Below, in pieces: positions 9,010 through 17,588 of a DNA stretch of 64,000 nt. This DNA comes from Heliomarina baculiformis (GTDB lineage Bacteria > Pseudomonadota > Alphaproteobacteria > Rhodobacterales > Rhodobacteraceae): assembly GCF_019966545.1 (NCBI RefSeq), contig NZ_JAIMIC010000006.1, positions 62,001 through 126,000 of the forward strand. The letters run 5' to 3'. Numbering within the stretch: position 1 is the first letter of the stretch; each line of letters begins with the position of its first letter. The notes beneath the pieces are model-generated. The model had not been told where the DNA came from, searched no databases, and saw nothing but the letters and a program-made list of their open reading frames with translations. The translations under genes were made by a program, and so were the position numbers.

Positions 9010-9024
9010 GGCACCGCCTTAAAA
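9004..9024. terminator. Short bidirectional terminator between mipZ and livF
   Basis: TTTTAAGGC (9004-9012) and GCCTTAAAA (9016-9024) form a perfect 9-bp inverted repeat around ACC. It spans both convergent stop codons (mipZ TAA at 9007-9009, livF TAA at 9019-9021). The T-rich and A-rich outer ends provide a short U tract for either direction. The stem is small, so termination may be partial. Confidence 0.55.
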
Positions 9025-9720
9025 TTCGAGATAGCGCCGCCGGGTGGTTTCGTCGGCCTGCAATTCCGCGCTCGACCCGGACCAGACAACCTCTCCGCGC
9101 TGCACAATGTAATGCCGGTCGGAAATCCGCATCAGGTCGGCAAGGTTCTTGTCCACGACAAGGATCGACATACCCGCCTTGCTGATTTCGCTGAGCGCGT
9201 CCCAGATCTTGCGGCGCACCAACGGGGCGAGCCCCTCGGTCGCCTCATCGAGGATCAGCAGTTTGGGGTTGGTCATCAGCGCCCGGCCAATCGCCAGCAT
9301 CTGCTGTTCGCCGCCCGAGAGCAGGTTGCCCATCGAGGATGTGCGCGTCTCCAGTTCCGGAAACAGCGCAAAGACCTTTTCCACCGTCCATGGATCGCTG
9401 ACGCCAAGGTGATTGCTGGCCGTTGCGACAAGGTTTTCCATCATCGTGAGGTTGGGAAAGATCTGCCGGCCCTCGGGAACCAGTCCGATGCCAAGGTTCG
9501 CGGTACGAAAGCTGGCGCGGCCCACGAGTTCCTGCCCGTCGAAACGGATCGACCCGCCCGAGGCTTTCACGATGCCCATGATCGAATTGATCGTGGTGGT
9601 CTTGCCCATGCCGTTGCGGCCCAGCAGCGTCGCAACCTGCCCGGCCTGAAGATCAAGGCTCATGCCGAAGAGCGCCTGGCTTGTGCCGTAATGCGCGGTG
9701 ACGTCTTTCAATTCGAGCAT
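9019..9720 (-). CDS. livF: Branched-chain-type ABC transporter ATPase LivF
   Basis: This is the second ATPase of a HAAT-type importer. The 233-residue protein has Walker A GRNGMGKTT (about 34-42), signature LLSGGEQQMLAIGRAL (about 133-148), Walker B PKLLILDEATEGLAP and the H-loop region near the C-terminus. It is the last gene of livHMGF on the minus strand, 3 bp after livG. Context next to aryl-CoA genes suggests an aromatic acid substrate rather than leucine; transporters of this family carry benzoate-type acids in several bacteria. The ligand cannot be read from this subunit. Confidence 0.93.
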   Translation of the reverse strand: MLELKDVTAHYGTSQALFGMSLDLQAGQVATLLGRNGMGKTTTINSIMGIVKASGGSIRFDGQELVGRASFRTANLGIGLVPEGRQIFPNLTMMENLVATASNHLGVSDPWTVEKVFALFPELETRTSSMGNLLSGGEQQMLAIGRALMTNPKLLILDEATEGLAPLVRRKIWDALSEISKAGMSILVVDKNLADLMRISDRHYIVQRGEVVWSGSSAELQADETTRRRYLEF

Positions 9721-9723
9721 GGC

Positions 9724-10467
9724 TTATTCCTCGCCCAGATAGGCGTGTTGCACGGCTTCGTTATCGCGGATTTCGGCCGGTGTGCCGGTGGCTATGATAT
9801 GGCCATAGACCAGCACCGAGATCCGGTCAGCCAGCGCAAAAACCGCATCCATGTCATGTTCGATCAGCAGGATCGTGTGACGGCCCTTGATGCCGCGCAG
9901 CAGCTCGACCATCTGATGGCTTTCATGGGTACCAAGCCCGGCCATGGGTTCATCCAGCAGCATCAGATCGGCCTCGGAGGCAAGCGCGATGGCCAGCTCC
10001 ATCCGGCGGTGTTCACCATGCGAAAGGGCAACGGTCTGATGATCCGCCTTTTCCGCGAGATCGACCCGTTTCAGCAGCTCAAGCGCGCGATCCCGCAGAT
10101 GCGAGATCGAACGCGCGGGCCGCAGGAAACGGAAGGAATGCCCATCGCCCGCCTGCACCGCCAGCGCGATATTGTCGAGAACGGTCATCTCCATGATCAG
10201 CGAAGTGATCTGGAACGAACGCGTAATCCCGAGACTGGCGCGCTTGTGCGCCGGTTGCCCGGCGATGTTGCGACCCTTGAACAGGATTTTACCGGTATCA
10301 GGTTTCTGCCCGCCGGAAAGCTGGCTGATCAACGTGGTCTTGCCTGCGCCATTCGGGCCGATGATGGCGTGCAACTCACCCGTCTGCACGGAGAGGTTCA
10401 GATCGTCGGTTGCCTTGATGCCGCCAAAGCTTTTGTTGAGAGACTGAATTTGCAGAATATCGGTCAT
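9724..10467 (-). CDS. livG: Branched-chain-type ABC transporter ATPase LivG
   Basis: This 247-residue ATPase carries Walker A GPNGAGKTT (about 37-45), a LivG-type signature ALSHGEHRRMELAIAL in place of the strict LSGGQ, Walker B ADLMLLDEPMAGLG, and the switch histidine in ILLIEHDMDAVF. The C-terminus AVQHAYLGEE is typical of LivG. It pairs with LivF to energise import through LivHM. It is separated from livM by one base, so the genes are translated as one unit. Confidence 0.93.
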   Translation of the reverse strand: MTDILQIQSLNKSFGGIKATDDLNLSVQTGELHAIIGPNGAGKTTLISQLSGGQKPDTGKILFKGRNIAGQPAHKRASLGITRSFQITSLIMEMTVLDNIALAVQAGDGHSFRFLRPARSISHLRDRALELLKRVDLAEKADHQTVALSHGEHRRMELAIALASEADLMLLDEPMAGLGTHESHQMVELLRGIKGRHTILLIEHDMDAVFALADRISVLVYGHIIATGTPAEIRDNEAVQHAYLGEE

Positions 10468-10468
10468 C

Positions 10469-11428
10469 TTACCGGCCCTTCCGCTTTGTCAGCATGCCGA
10501 CGAACCCGCCGCGTGCGAACAGGACTACCGCCATCAGCATCAGCCCGAAAGGGAGATGCCAGTACACAGTGAAATGGGACAGGAATTCTTCGAGCACGAT
10601 AAAGACCACCGCGCCGATGACCGGCCCCACCGAAGTCGAAGCGCCGCCAAGAATGACCATGAACATCAGCTCGCCCGAGCGGGACCAGTCCATCATCTCG
10701 GGGCTGATAAAGGTGGTAAAGTTGCCAAGCAGCGCGCCCGCATAGCCCGCCATTGCGCCGGAAATGACATAGGCGACAAGGCGGAAGACATAGACGTTGA
10801 AACCCAGCGTCGCCATGCGCTCGGGGTTACCCTTTGCGCCCTGAACCACCATGCCGAACCGAGAATTCACGATCATCCGCACCATCAGCATCGCGATCAC
10901 AAGCGAGACATAGGCAAGAAAGAAGAGCTGGATCGGGTCGTCAAGACTGATCCACGCAAATTCGGAACGCGTGTCGATCACCAGCCCGTCATCTCCGCCG
11001 TATTCCTCGATCGAGAGGATCAGGTAGTAAGCCATCTGGGCAAAGGCCATCGTGATCATGATGAAATAAACGCCCGTGGTGCGCAGGCAGACCAGCCCTG
11101 TCAGCAGGGCGAAGAAGCCCGCAACACCGACCGCCAGCGCGATCTGCACATAGCCCGAGGTCGTCGCGATAGCGTCCATGCCGCCATAGAGCCAGTGATG
11201 CGCGGGAATACCGACCGCATAGGCCCCGATCCCGACGAAAGCCGCGTGGCCGAAAGATACCATTCCGCCATAGCCAAGGATCAGGTTGAGGCTGGTTGCC
11301 GCGATGGCAAGGATCACGAGCCGTGTGGCGAGGTCGAGGTAAAAGGCGTTTCCGGACCAGTAGAGCAGCGGCGGCAACAGACCGACCAGCACCATGACCA
11401 CGATTGTCAGGACAGTTCGACGGGTCAT
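10469..11428 (-). CDS. livM: Branched-chain-type ABC transporter permease LivM
   Basis: This 319-residue inner-membrane permease has about nine to ten hydrophobic segments and the LivM motif LNLILGYGGMVSFGHAAFVG near residue 47, as well as the coupling region KGNPERMATLGFNVYVFRLV that contacts the ATPases. The start codon directly abuts the livH stop. It forms the translocation channel with LivH. Confidence 0.93.
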   Translation of the reverse strand: MTRRTVLTIVVMVLVGLLPPLLYWSGNAFYLDLATRLVILAIAATSLNLILGYGGMVSFGHAAFVGIGAYAVGIPAHHWLYGGMDAIATTSGYVQIALAVGVAGFFALLTGLVCLRTTGVYFIMITMAFAQMAYYLILSIEEYGGDDGLVIDTRSEFAWISLDDPIQLFFLAYVSLVIAMLMVRMIVNSRFGMVVQGAKGNPERMATLGFNVYVFRLVAYVISGAMAGYAGALLGNFTTFISPEMMDWSRSGELMFMVILGGASTSVGPVIGAVVFIVLEEFLSHFTVYWHLPFGLMLMAVVLFARGGFVGMLTKRKGR

Positions 11429-12352
11429 TCAGCGCACCTTTGGGGGAAACAGCCCTTGCGGGCGGAAGGCCAGAACGCAGGCCATGATGATGTAGATCAG
11501 CATCGCGGAAATCGCCGGCGCCGAGTTCTCGGCAGCGGTGGGCGACATGAAGAGCGTGAAGATATCGTCAAGGAACGACCGGCCCAGCGTGTCGATCAGG
11601 CCGATGAGAAGGGCTGCGATGAAGGCGCCCTTGATCGAGCCGATACCGCCGACGATGATGACCACGAAAGCGGTGATGATGATGCCGTTGCCCATGCCAA
11701 TGTTGGCCTCGGTGATCGGGGCGATCAGCATCCCTGCAAGACCCGCAAGCGCTGCGCCCAGCGCAAAGACAAGACCAAAGAGCATCTCGATATCGATGCC
11801 CAGCGCGGAAACCATTGTCCGGTTTGACGCGCCCGCCCGGATCAACATGCCAAGGCGGGTGTGGTTGACCAGCCAGAACAATCCTCCGGCAGCGGCAAGA
11901 CCGGCGCCGATGATCATCAGCCGAAAGGTCGGGACGACCGTATCGCCCCAGAGTGTCACCTGCCCGCGCAGCCAGTCGGGCAGCGGCACGGCTAGACCTT
12001 CGGGACCCCAGATCATGTGGGTCAGCGTATCGATGACAAGGATCAGCCCGAATGTCGCAAGCACATGGTCGAGGTGATCGCGGGAATAGAGCGGCCGGGC
12101 GACGAAGCGTTCAACCAGATAGCCGACCAGCGCGGTAATCGGGAGCGAGATCAGCAGGGCGAGGATGAAACTGCCAAACCAGATCGTCAGCGTCGCGCAA
12201 AAGAACGCGCCCAGCATGTAAAGCGAGCCATGCGCCAGATTGACGAAGTCGAGAATGCCAAAGACCAGCGTAAGCCCGGAGGCCACAAGGAACAGCAGCA
12301 GGCCAAGCTGCAATCCGTTCAATGTCTGGATGACGAGAAGGGACGTATCCAA
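11429..12352 (-). CDS. livH: Branched-chain-type ABC transporter permease LivH
   Basis: This 307-residue permease has the LivH hallmark SGLTLVFGILDFVNLAHGSL near residue 25, a coupling loop GASNRTMVSALGIDIEML and about eight hydrophobic segments. It is the first gene after the hairpin at 12369-12402 that separates the four membrane/ATPase genes from livK, so it may be expressed at a lower level than the binding protein. Confidence 0.93.
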   Translation of the reverse strand: MDTSLLVIQTLNGLQLGLLLFLVASGLTLVFGILDFVNLAHGSLYMLGAFFCATLTIWFGSFILALLISLPITALVGYLVERFVARPLYSRDHLDHVLATFGLILVIDTLTHMIWGPEGLAVPLPDWLRGQVTLWGDTVVPTFRLMIIGAGLAAAGGLFWLVNHTRLGMLIRAGASNRTMVSALGIDIEMLFGLVFALGAALAGLAGMLIAPITEANIGMGNGIIITAFVVIIVGGIGSIKGAFIAALLIGLIDTLGRSFLDDIFTLFMSPTAAENSAPAISAMLIYIIMACVLAFRPQGLFPPKVR

Positions 12353-12368
12353 GTTTGTTCTCCGCGTT

Positions 12369-12402
12369 AAAAAACCGGCCGGGTGCGATGCCCCGGCCGG
12401 TT
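12369..12402 (-). terminator. Terminator/attenuator hairpin between livK and livH
   Basis: In the minus direction an 11-bp perfect GC-rich stem (arms at 12392-12402 and 12373-12383, loop 12384-12391) is followed by a run of Ts (A run at 12369-12374 on the plus strand). It lies 17 bp after the livK stop and 16 bp before the livH start. This placement is common in binding-protein-dependent transporter operons, where it yields more binding protein than permease. Confidence 0.8.
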
Positions 12403-12419
12403 ATCGAGACCGATAGGTC

Positions 12420-13601
12420 TCAGTTCATTTTGCAGTCGGCCGCGTAGGTATCCACGTGGTCAGTATACACGGTCTCGACCACTTTCGTGGTCCAGACGCC
12501 GTCTTCATCCTCGACCACTTCGCGCAGGAAGAAATCCTCGACCGGCATGTTGTTGGTGCCGAACTTGAATTTGCCGCGGACCGAGTCGAAATCCGCTTCT
12601 TTAAGCGCGGCGCGCAGGGCATCCTTGTCGGACAGGTCACCACCGAGTTTTTCAACCGCGCTGGCTATCAGCATGATCGCGTCATAGGACTGCGCACCGT
12701 AGTAGGACGGGTAATGGCCGTACTTCGCCTTGAAATCGGTGACGAATTTCTTGTTGGCCTCGTTGTCGAGCGAAGGGTCCCACTGCTGCGTGACCTTGGA
12801 GCCGAGCACATCGGTGAAACCGGCCTGCTGCAGTTTCGGCAGCGAGATCGCGTCGACCGTGAAGACCGAATAAAGCGGCAGCGTGTCTTTCAGGCCCGCC
12901 TGCTGGTACTGCTTGATGAAAGCACCGCCAGCCGCGCCGGGATAGAACACGAACAGCCCGTCCGCGCCGGAGGCCTTGGCCTTGGCCAGTTCCGCCGAGA
13001 AGTCGAGCTGCGCATCCGCACCCCACTTGGTCAGATCCTTGCCGGCGATTTCGCCCTTGAAAGTCCGCTCGACACCGGCAGTCATGTCCTTGCCCGCGGC
13101 ATAGTTCGGCGCCATCAGGTAGAGCGACTTGACGCCCTGCGTGTTCAGCACGTCACCCATCGCCATCGGCGTCTGGTCGTTCTGCCAAGAGGTCGAGAAG
13201 AAGTTCTTGTCGCAAAGCTTGCCCGCCATCTGGCTGGGGCCCGCATTTGCCGAGATCAGGATCTTGTCCGCGTCCAGTACCGATTTGCGCGAGGCGAGCA
13301 GAACGTGGGACCAGATGTACCCGGCGACGAAATCAACGTCGTCCTGTTTGACCAGTTTGTCGGTGGCCTGCTTGCCGGTTTCCGGGGCGAACCCGTCATC
13401 GGCGTAGATGACTTCAAGTTCGGTATCCCCGGCCTTGCCGCCAAGATGTTCCATCGCAAGATCGACCGCGTTGGTCATGTCCTGACCAATGACGGCGGCG
13501 CCCGTTGTCAGCGTGGTGACAAAACCGATCTTGACCGGTTCGGCAAAGGCTGCCGTGCTCAGAAGGCTGGCGGCCAGCGCCAGTGTTGTAACTTTTCGCA
13601 T
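12420..13601 (-). CDS. ABC transporter substrate-binding protein (HAAT family, LivK-like)
   Basis: The 393-residue periplasmic protein begins with a signal peptide MRKVTTLALAASLLSTAAFA, cleaved before EPVKIG. A type I periplasmic-binding fold follows (KIGFVTTLTTGAAVIGQDM, then SQMAGKLCDKNFF and YPSYYGAQSYDAIMLIASAV). The start at 13601 is chosen for the signal peptide and the AGGGAG site upstream. It is the solute receptor for LivHMGF. Immediately upstream lies the monooxygenase-ligase fusion, so the likely ligands are the benzoate-like acids that enzyme would activate. This is inference from context. Confidence 0.9.
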   Translation of the reverse strand: MRKVTTLALAASLLSTAAFAEPVKIGFVTTLTTGAAVIGQDMTNAVDLAMEHLGGKAGDTELEVIYADDGFAPETGKQATDKLVKQDDVDFVAGYIWSHVLLASRKSVLDADKILISANAGPSQMAGKLCDKNFFSTSWQNDQTPMAMGDVLNTQGVKSLYLMAPNYAAGKDMTAGVERTFKGEIAGKDLTKWGADAQLDFSAELAKAKASGADGLFVFYPGAAGGAFIKQYQQAGLKDTLPLYSVFTVDAISLPKLQQAGFTDVLGSKVTQQWDPSLDNEANKKFVTDFKAKYGHYPSYYGAQSYDAIMLIASAVEKLGGDLSDKDALRAALKEADFDSVRGKFKFGTNNMPVEDFFLREVVEDEDGVWTTKVVETVYTDHVDTYAADCKMN

Positions 13602-13709
13602 TTCAACTCCCTTTGGTATGATGCCGTTGCGTTGCCGGCTCTTCCCCCCGTTTTTCGAGGTCTTCCCGTGCATTTGTGCATATCCGCTATGATGTAGCAA
13701 CATGATACT

Positions 13710-16433
13710 TTAAGCTTTAAGCAAATTGAGAATGGTTTGCCTGTCGATCTTCCCGGTTCCGGTTTTCGGCAGATCGGCTGCGAACAGGATGTGTCTGGGA
13801 TATTTGTGGGGAAGCAGTGACTTCTTCACGAAATCCTGAAGATCACGGGTGAGATCCGCACATTCAGGCGTGTCTTTCCGCAAGGCCACCATCGCGCTGA
13901 GCGTTGTGCGGCGGTCGCCCATTTCATGAGCGATCACAGCGGATTCATGAACCGCAGGGTGTTCGTTCAGGCAACGCTCAACCTCAAGTGGCCAGACCCA
14001 TTGCCCCGAGACCTTTACGAGGTCGTCGGCGCGGCCTTGGAAATAATAGAATCCGTCCTCTTCGATGAACCTGTCGCCGGTATAGATCCAGTCGTCGCGC
14101 ATCGTGTCCGCCGTCTTGTCGGGCCGGTTCCAGTAGCATGGCGCCGAGGAATGCCCGCGCACGTACATGATGCCATCCTCGCCGGTCGCAACCGGTTTGC
14201 CCTCTGCATCGCAGAGCTTGATCTCATAACCCGGCACCGCCTTGCCCGCCGCGCCCAGCCGTTGTTCTTCGATGGTGTTCGAGAGGTAGACATGCAGCAT
14301 CTCTGTTGAACCCAGCCCCTCGATCGGCGCCAGCCCGGTTAGGGATTTCCACTGGTTGAACACGTCCTCGGACAGGATTTCCGCCGCCGACATGCACTGG
14401 CGCAGCGAGGAAAGATCGCGCTGCCTGGCTGTCTCATTCCGGCATAGCGCCGTGTAAAGCGTGGGCAGTCCGAAGAACACCGTGGGGCGGTAGGTCTCGA
14501 TCAATTCGAGGATACGCGCCGGGTCGGGACGGCCGGGCATCAGCAGGGTTGTAGCGCCAGCCGCAAAGGGAAAGGTCACCGAGTTGCCGAATCCGTAGGC
14601 AAAGAACATCTTGGGCACGGAAAAGCAGATGTCATCGGCGTTCAGCTTTAGCGTATGTGCCCCGAAACTTTCCTGGCTATAGGCCATGTCGTGATGCAGG
14701 TGCACGATCCCCTTGGGCCGCCCGGTGCTGCCCGAGGAATACATCCAGAAAGCCATGTCATCCGGCCCGGTATCGGCGCAACCAAGCGTCTCAGACTGAT
14801 CTAGCAGGAAATCCTCTGCCGTCGTCTGACCGGCGAGCCCGGCACCGTTGACCACGACCGTTTTGCGCAAACGGGTGCCCTTGGTGACATCGGCGCTGAA
14901 ACGTTCAGCGAATTCCGCATCGCAGATCGCGACCTCGGCCCCGGTATCGGCGAGATAGAAGTTCAGAAGGTCGGGCGTGGTGAGCGTATTGAGCAGGACC
15001 GGCACGAAACCGGCGCGCACCGCGCCGAAGAAAGCCGCCGGATACTCGGGCGTGTCATCCATGAAAAGCGCAATGCGGTCGCCTTTCCGCAGGCCGGTTG
15101 CTTTCAGCGCATTGCCCCAGCGTGCGGCCTTTGCACAGAGTTCGCCATAACTCAGCGTACCGGCCGGGCCAATCACCGCAGCCTTGTCCGCGTTGTCCGG
15201 CAGGTTGTCCCAAAGGATCGCACTGCAGTTCTTTTGCGCGGCATGATCGAAACCGATATCGCGGCCACCGGGCGTATCGCCCACGGGGTCGGTAACCTCT
15301 GGGTTCTTGTAGGCCTCGTATTCGGCCATGAATTCCGGCGACAGCTTGCGCAGCCGGTCCATGTCGATCCGGCCCGAGCGAGTCACATAGTCAAAGGCGA
15401 AATCGAGCGGCGGCTTGTCCATCTTGGACGCGAAATCTTCGTACCATGCACTGGACGTATTAGCCGCATCGACGATTTTTTTCGCAATCGGCTGGCGTGC
15501 CGTCTGATAGGCGGGCAGCGCGAGGGCAGGGTCGCGGCTGTCCTTCAGTGCGGCGACAAGCGCGATGGCGTCTTCCATCGCAAGACGCGTGCCGGAGCCG
15601 ATGGAGAAATGCGCCGTGTGGACCGCATCGCCCAGCAGCACCCGGTTTCCGGAATACCAATTTTCGCACCAGAGCTTGGGGAACTGACGCCAGATCGACC
15701 GGTTCGCCACCAGCGGGGCACCGTCGAGCACATCGGCAAAGACCTCCTCGCAGCGGCTGGCGGTCGCGACCTCGTCCATCTGGTCGAAGCCTTCGCCAAA
15801 GAAGGTATCCTTGTCGCATTCGACGATAAAGGTGCTCATATCCGGGGTGAACCGATAATGATGCGCGTTCATCGCACCCTTGTCGGTGCCACGGAAGGTC
15901 TGGGTGAGCGTTTCAAAGGGACGCCGCGCGCCGAACCAGGCAAAACGGTTTTCCATATAGGAGATCGACGTGCCGAATGCCTCTGGATCGGCGTTGCGGA
16001 TGAGAGAGTTCAGCCCGTCCGCCCCGATGACCAGATCGCCGGTCAGGTCATTCAGATCGGTCAGCGGATGATCGAACCGCAATTCGGCACCAAGGGCTTC
16101 TGCCCGGGCCTGAAGGATCTGCAAGAGATGAAGGCGACCAATGGCCGAGAACCCGATCCCGTCGAGCACCACGGTGCCCTGCGGGTGGTTCAGCGTCATG
16201 TTGCGCCAGCGCTCCATTTCCGGGGCGATCAGATCATGGGTTTCCGGATCATCCGCGTTCAGGAAATCCAGCGCTTGATCGGAAAAAACGACGCCGAACC
16301 CCCATGTCACATCGCGAGGGTTCGCCTCGGTCACGCGCACCGCGACATCCGGCAAAGCGCGTCGCAAAAGGATCGCCGTATAAAGACCGGCCGGTCCCCC
16401 ACCAAGAATGTCGATTGTCGAAATTGTCGCCAT
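13710..16433 (-). CDS. Fusion of aryl-CoA flavin monooxygenase and benzoate-CoA-type ligase
   Basis: One uninterrupted 907-codon frame encodes two enzymes. Residues 1-375 are a flavin monooxygenase with the FAD site ILGGGPAGLYTA (9-20), GADG at 137-140 and RVLLGDAVHTAHFSIGSGT (264-282). That pattern is typical of salicylyl-CoA 5-hydroxylase and 2-aminobenzoyl-CoA monooxygenase. After a linker (about 376-400) comes an adenylate-forming ligase: YSSGSTGRPKG (565-575), KMFFAYGFGN, GSTE (708-711), YTGD (784-787) and KTGTGK with the probable catalytic Lys895, resembling benzoate-CoA ligases. The predicted role is to activate an aromatic acid as its CoA thioester and then hydroxylate it. A GGGGGAGGGG ribosome site precedes the ATG at 16433. 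The domains are normally separate genes. The substrate is unproven. Confidence 0.88.
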   Translation of the reverse strand: MATISTIDILGGGPAGLYTAILLRRALPDVAVRVTEANPRDVTWGFGVVFSDQALDFLNADDPETHDLIAPEMERWRNMTLNHPQGTVVLDGIGFSAIGRLHLLQILQARAEALGAELRFDHPLTDLNDLTGDLVIGADGLNSLIRNADPEAFGTSISYMENRFAWFGARRPFETLTQTFRGTDKGAMNAHHYRFTPDMSTFIVECDKDTFFGEGFDQMDEVATASRCEEVFADVLDGAPLVANRSIWRQFPKLWCENWYSGNRVLLGDAVHTAHFSIGSGTRLAMEDAIALVAALKDSRDPALALPAYQTARQPIAKKIVDAANTSSAWYEDFASKMDKPPLDFAFDYVTRSGRIDMDRLRKLSPEFMAEYEAYKNPEVTDPVGDTPGGRDIGFDHAAQKNCSAILWDNLPDNADKAAVIGPAGTLSYGELCAKAARWGNALKATGLRKGDRIALFMDDTPEYPAAFFGAVRAGFVPVLLNTLTTPDLLNFYLADTGAEVAICDAEFAERFSADVTKGTRLRKTVVVNGAGLAGQTTAEDFLLDQSETLGCADTGPDDMAFWMYSSGSTGRPKGIVHLHHDMAYSQESFGAHTLKLNADDICFSVPKMFFAYGFGNSVTFPFAAGATTLLMPGRPDPARILELIETYRPTVFFGLPTLYTALCRNETARQRDLSSLRQCMSAAEILSEDVFNQWKSLTGLAPIEGLGSTEMLHVYLSNTIEEQRLGAAGKAVPGYEIKLCDAEGKPVATGEDGIMYVRGHSSAPCYWNRPDKTADTMRDDWIYTGDRFIEEDGFYYFQGRADDLVKVSGQWVWPLEVERCLNEHPAVHESAVIAHEMGDRRTTLSAMVALRKDTPECADLTRDLQDFVKKSLLPHKYPRHILFAADLPKTGTGKIDRQTILNLLKA

Positions 16434-16489
16434 GCCCCTCCCCCGGGAATCGCGTCCTGCTCCTTCCAATAACAGTAACTATACTTTCT

Positions 16490-16503
16490 ATATTGTGCAA
16501 TAT
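16490..16503. promoter_or_regulatory. Near-palindromic putative operator upstream of the fusion gene
   Basis: ATATTG-TG-CAATAT forms a 6-bp inverted repeat with a 2-bp spacer, 57 bp upstream of the fusion gene start in the AT-rich part of the 122-bp gap to the VOC gene. A related TTGTGCA followed by TAT occurs at 13674-13683, 73 bp upstream of livK. The shared core could be a regulator site, but no regulator gene is adjacent and two matches are weak evidence. Confidence 0.35.
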
Positions 16504-16555
16504 TTTTCACATTGGGAAAAATAGTGCCAGCCGCGTCACAGCGGCTGGCGGGCCG

Positions 16556-17137
16556 TTAATACGGGTTTTGCGGCGCCCGGTTTTGCGACAGCGTCTGCTG
16601 GCTGCGTTCGACCAAAAGCTGGATCGCATCGGCCAGATGCACTTCCTGAATATGGTTATCGCCGCGTTCGACCCGGATTCGGTGCGCCTCGATCATCACG
16701 TCGGCATGGCGGCAGCCTTCCGGCGGCTCGAACCGGTAGCAGGCCAGTTCGATCAAGAGCCCCATTGGGTCCTTGAAATAGATCGAATCCATGAAGCCCC
16801 GGTCCTTGATCCCGGAATGCTTGATCCCCCGTTCATCCAACCGCTCGATGACCTGCGAATGCACCGCCTTGCTGACGTTGAACGCAAGGTGATGAACACA
16901 GCCCGGTTCGGTCGGGGTGCGGCGCGGGTCGGGTCGGCGCGATTCATTGGTAAAGATCGTGATGAGCCGCCCGTCGCCTGGATCAAAATAGAGATGGCCC
17001 TCTTTCGGGTTGTCCAGATTGGGCTGATCGAAAACGAAAGGCATGCCCAGCAACCCCTCCCAGAAATCGATGGACGTCTGGCGATCCGCGCCGGTCAGCG
17101 TGATGTGGTGCACGCCTTGAACCTGTATCTTTCTCAT
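16556..17137 (-). CDS. VOC-superfamily protein (glyoxalase/extradiol dioxygenase fold)
   Basis: The 193-residue protein begins QGVHHITLTGADRQTSIDFW and has the vicinal-oxygen-chelate pattern. The likely metal ligands are a His in GVHHITL (about 9-11), a His in GCVHHLAFNV (about 79-83) and a Glu in GLLIELACY (about 132). This fold includes catechol 2,3-dioxygenases, hydroquinone dioxygenases and glyoxalases. Its place between the fusion gene and a DOPA-dioxygenase-like gene makes ring cleavage of the hydroxylated product a reasonable guess, but isomerase or resistance functions are possible. A good GGAGG site lies 5-6 bases before the ATG. Confidence 0.75.
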   Translation of the reverse strand: MRKIQVQGVHHITLTGADRQTSIDFWEGLLGMPFVFDQPNLDNPKEGHLYFDPGDGRLITIFTNESRRPDPRRTPTEPGCVHHLAFNVSKAVHSQVIERLDERGIKHSGIKDRGFMDSIYFKDPMGLLIELACYRFEPPEGCRHADVMIEAHRIRVERGDNHIQEVHLADAIQLLVERSQQTLSQNRAPQNPY

Positions 17138-17149
17138 TCTTTCCTCCGC

Positions 17150-17485
17150 TTACTTTTCGAACATGTCCAGCTTGAGCGCCGGCATGGACCCCATCCAGAT
17201 CGCGTGGTCGCGGTGATCGACCAGTTCGTCCCCGGTTTCGAGATGGGTGAAAACCGTCAGCCCGCGCCGGTTCATCGCCAGCCAGGTCACCACGTCGGCA
17301 AATGCCTCTGGCCCGAACGCAAGCTGGCAGCTCCACGCCGGATGAGGTCCGACGGGTTTTTCGTGCATTCGTCCCATTTCAACAGGCAGTTCGTCGCGGG
17401 CCGCCTCGCAAACCTCGCGGGCAATATCGATGGTGTCGGCGTCATAATAGACATGGGCGTGAAAGCCGTGGATGTCCTTGTTCAT
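17150..17485 (-). CDS. DOPA 4,5-dioxygenase family protein
   Basis: This 111-residue protein shows the family motifs in order: GFHAHVYYD (about 6-14), GPHPAWSCQLAF (about 47-58) and VFTHLETGDELVDHRDHAIW (about 77-96). The conserved histidines are candidates for the non-heme iron site. Family members open catechol rings (DOPA 4,5-cleavage); many bacterial members are untested. It is 12 bp upstream of the VOC gene in one transcription unit and has a strong GGAGGAGG site before its ATG. Two possible ring-cleavage proteins side by side is unusual. Confidence 0.8.
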   Translation of the reverse strand: MNKDIHGFHAHVYYDADTIDIAREVCEAARDELPVEMGRMHEKPVGPHPAWSCQLAFGPEAFADVVTWLAMNRRGLTVFTHLETGDELVDHRDHAIWMGSMPALKLDMFEK

Positions 17486-17588
17486 TTCCTCCTCCTTCTG
17501 ACTGACCGGTCGCGGATTGATCCTTTGGTCGAATATGGCGTTACCGTCGCGCTAGGGAAACGCGGCAGGTGGCACAAACCCTGTGCGC

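Noticed and set aside
9112-13697. Long plus-strand open frames opposite livFGMHK
   Set aside because: Frames at 9112-10572, 10556-11827 and 12456-13697 are His/Arg/Asp-rich mirror translations of real genes with no motifs or ribosome sites.
15234-16472. 412-codon plus-strand frame opposite the fusion gene
   Set aside because: The opposite strand encodes clear FAD and ligase motifs; this frame has none and looks like a shadow.
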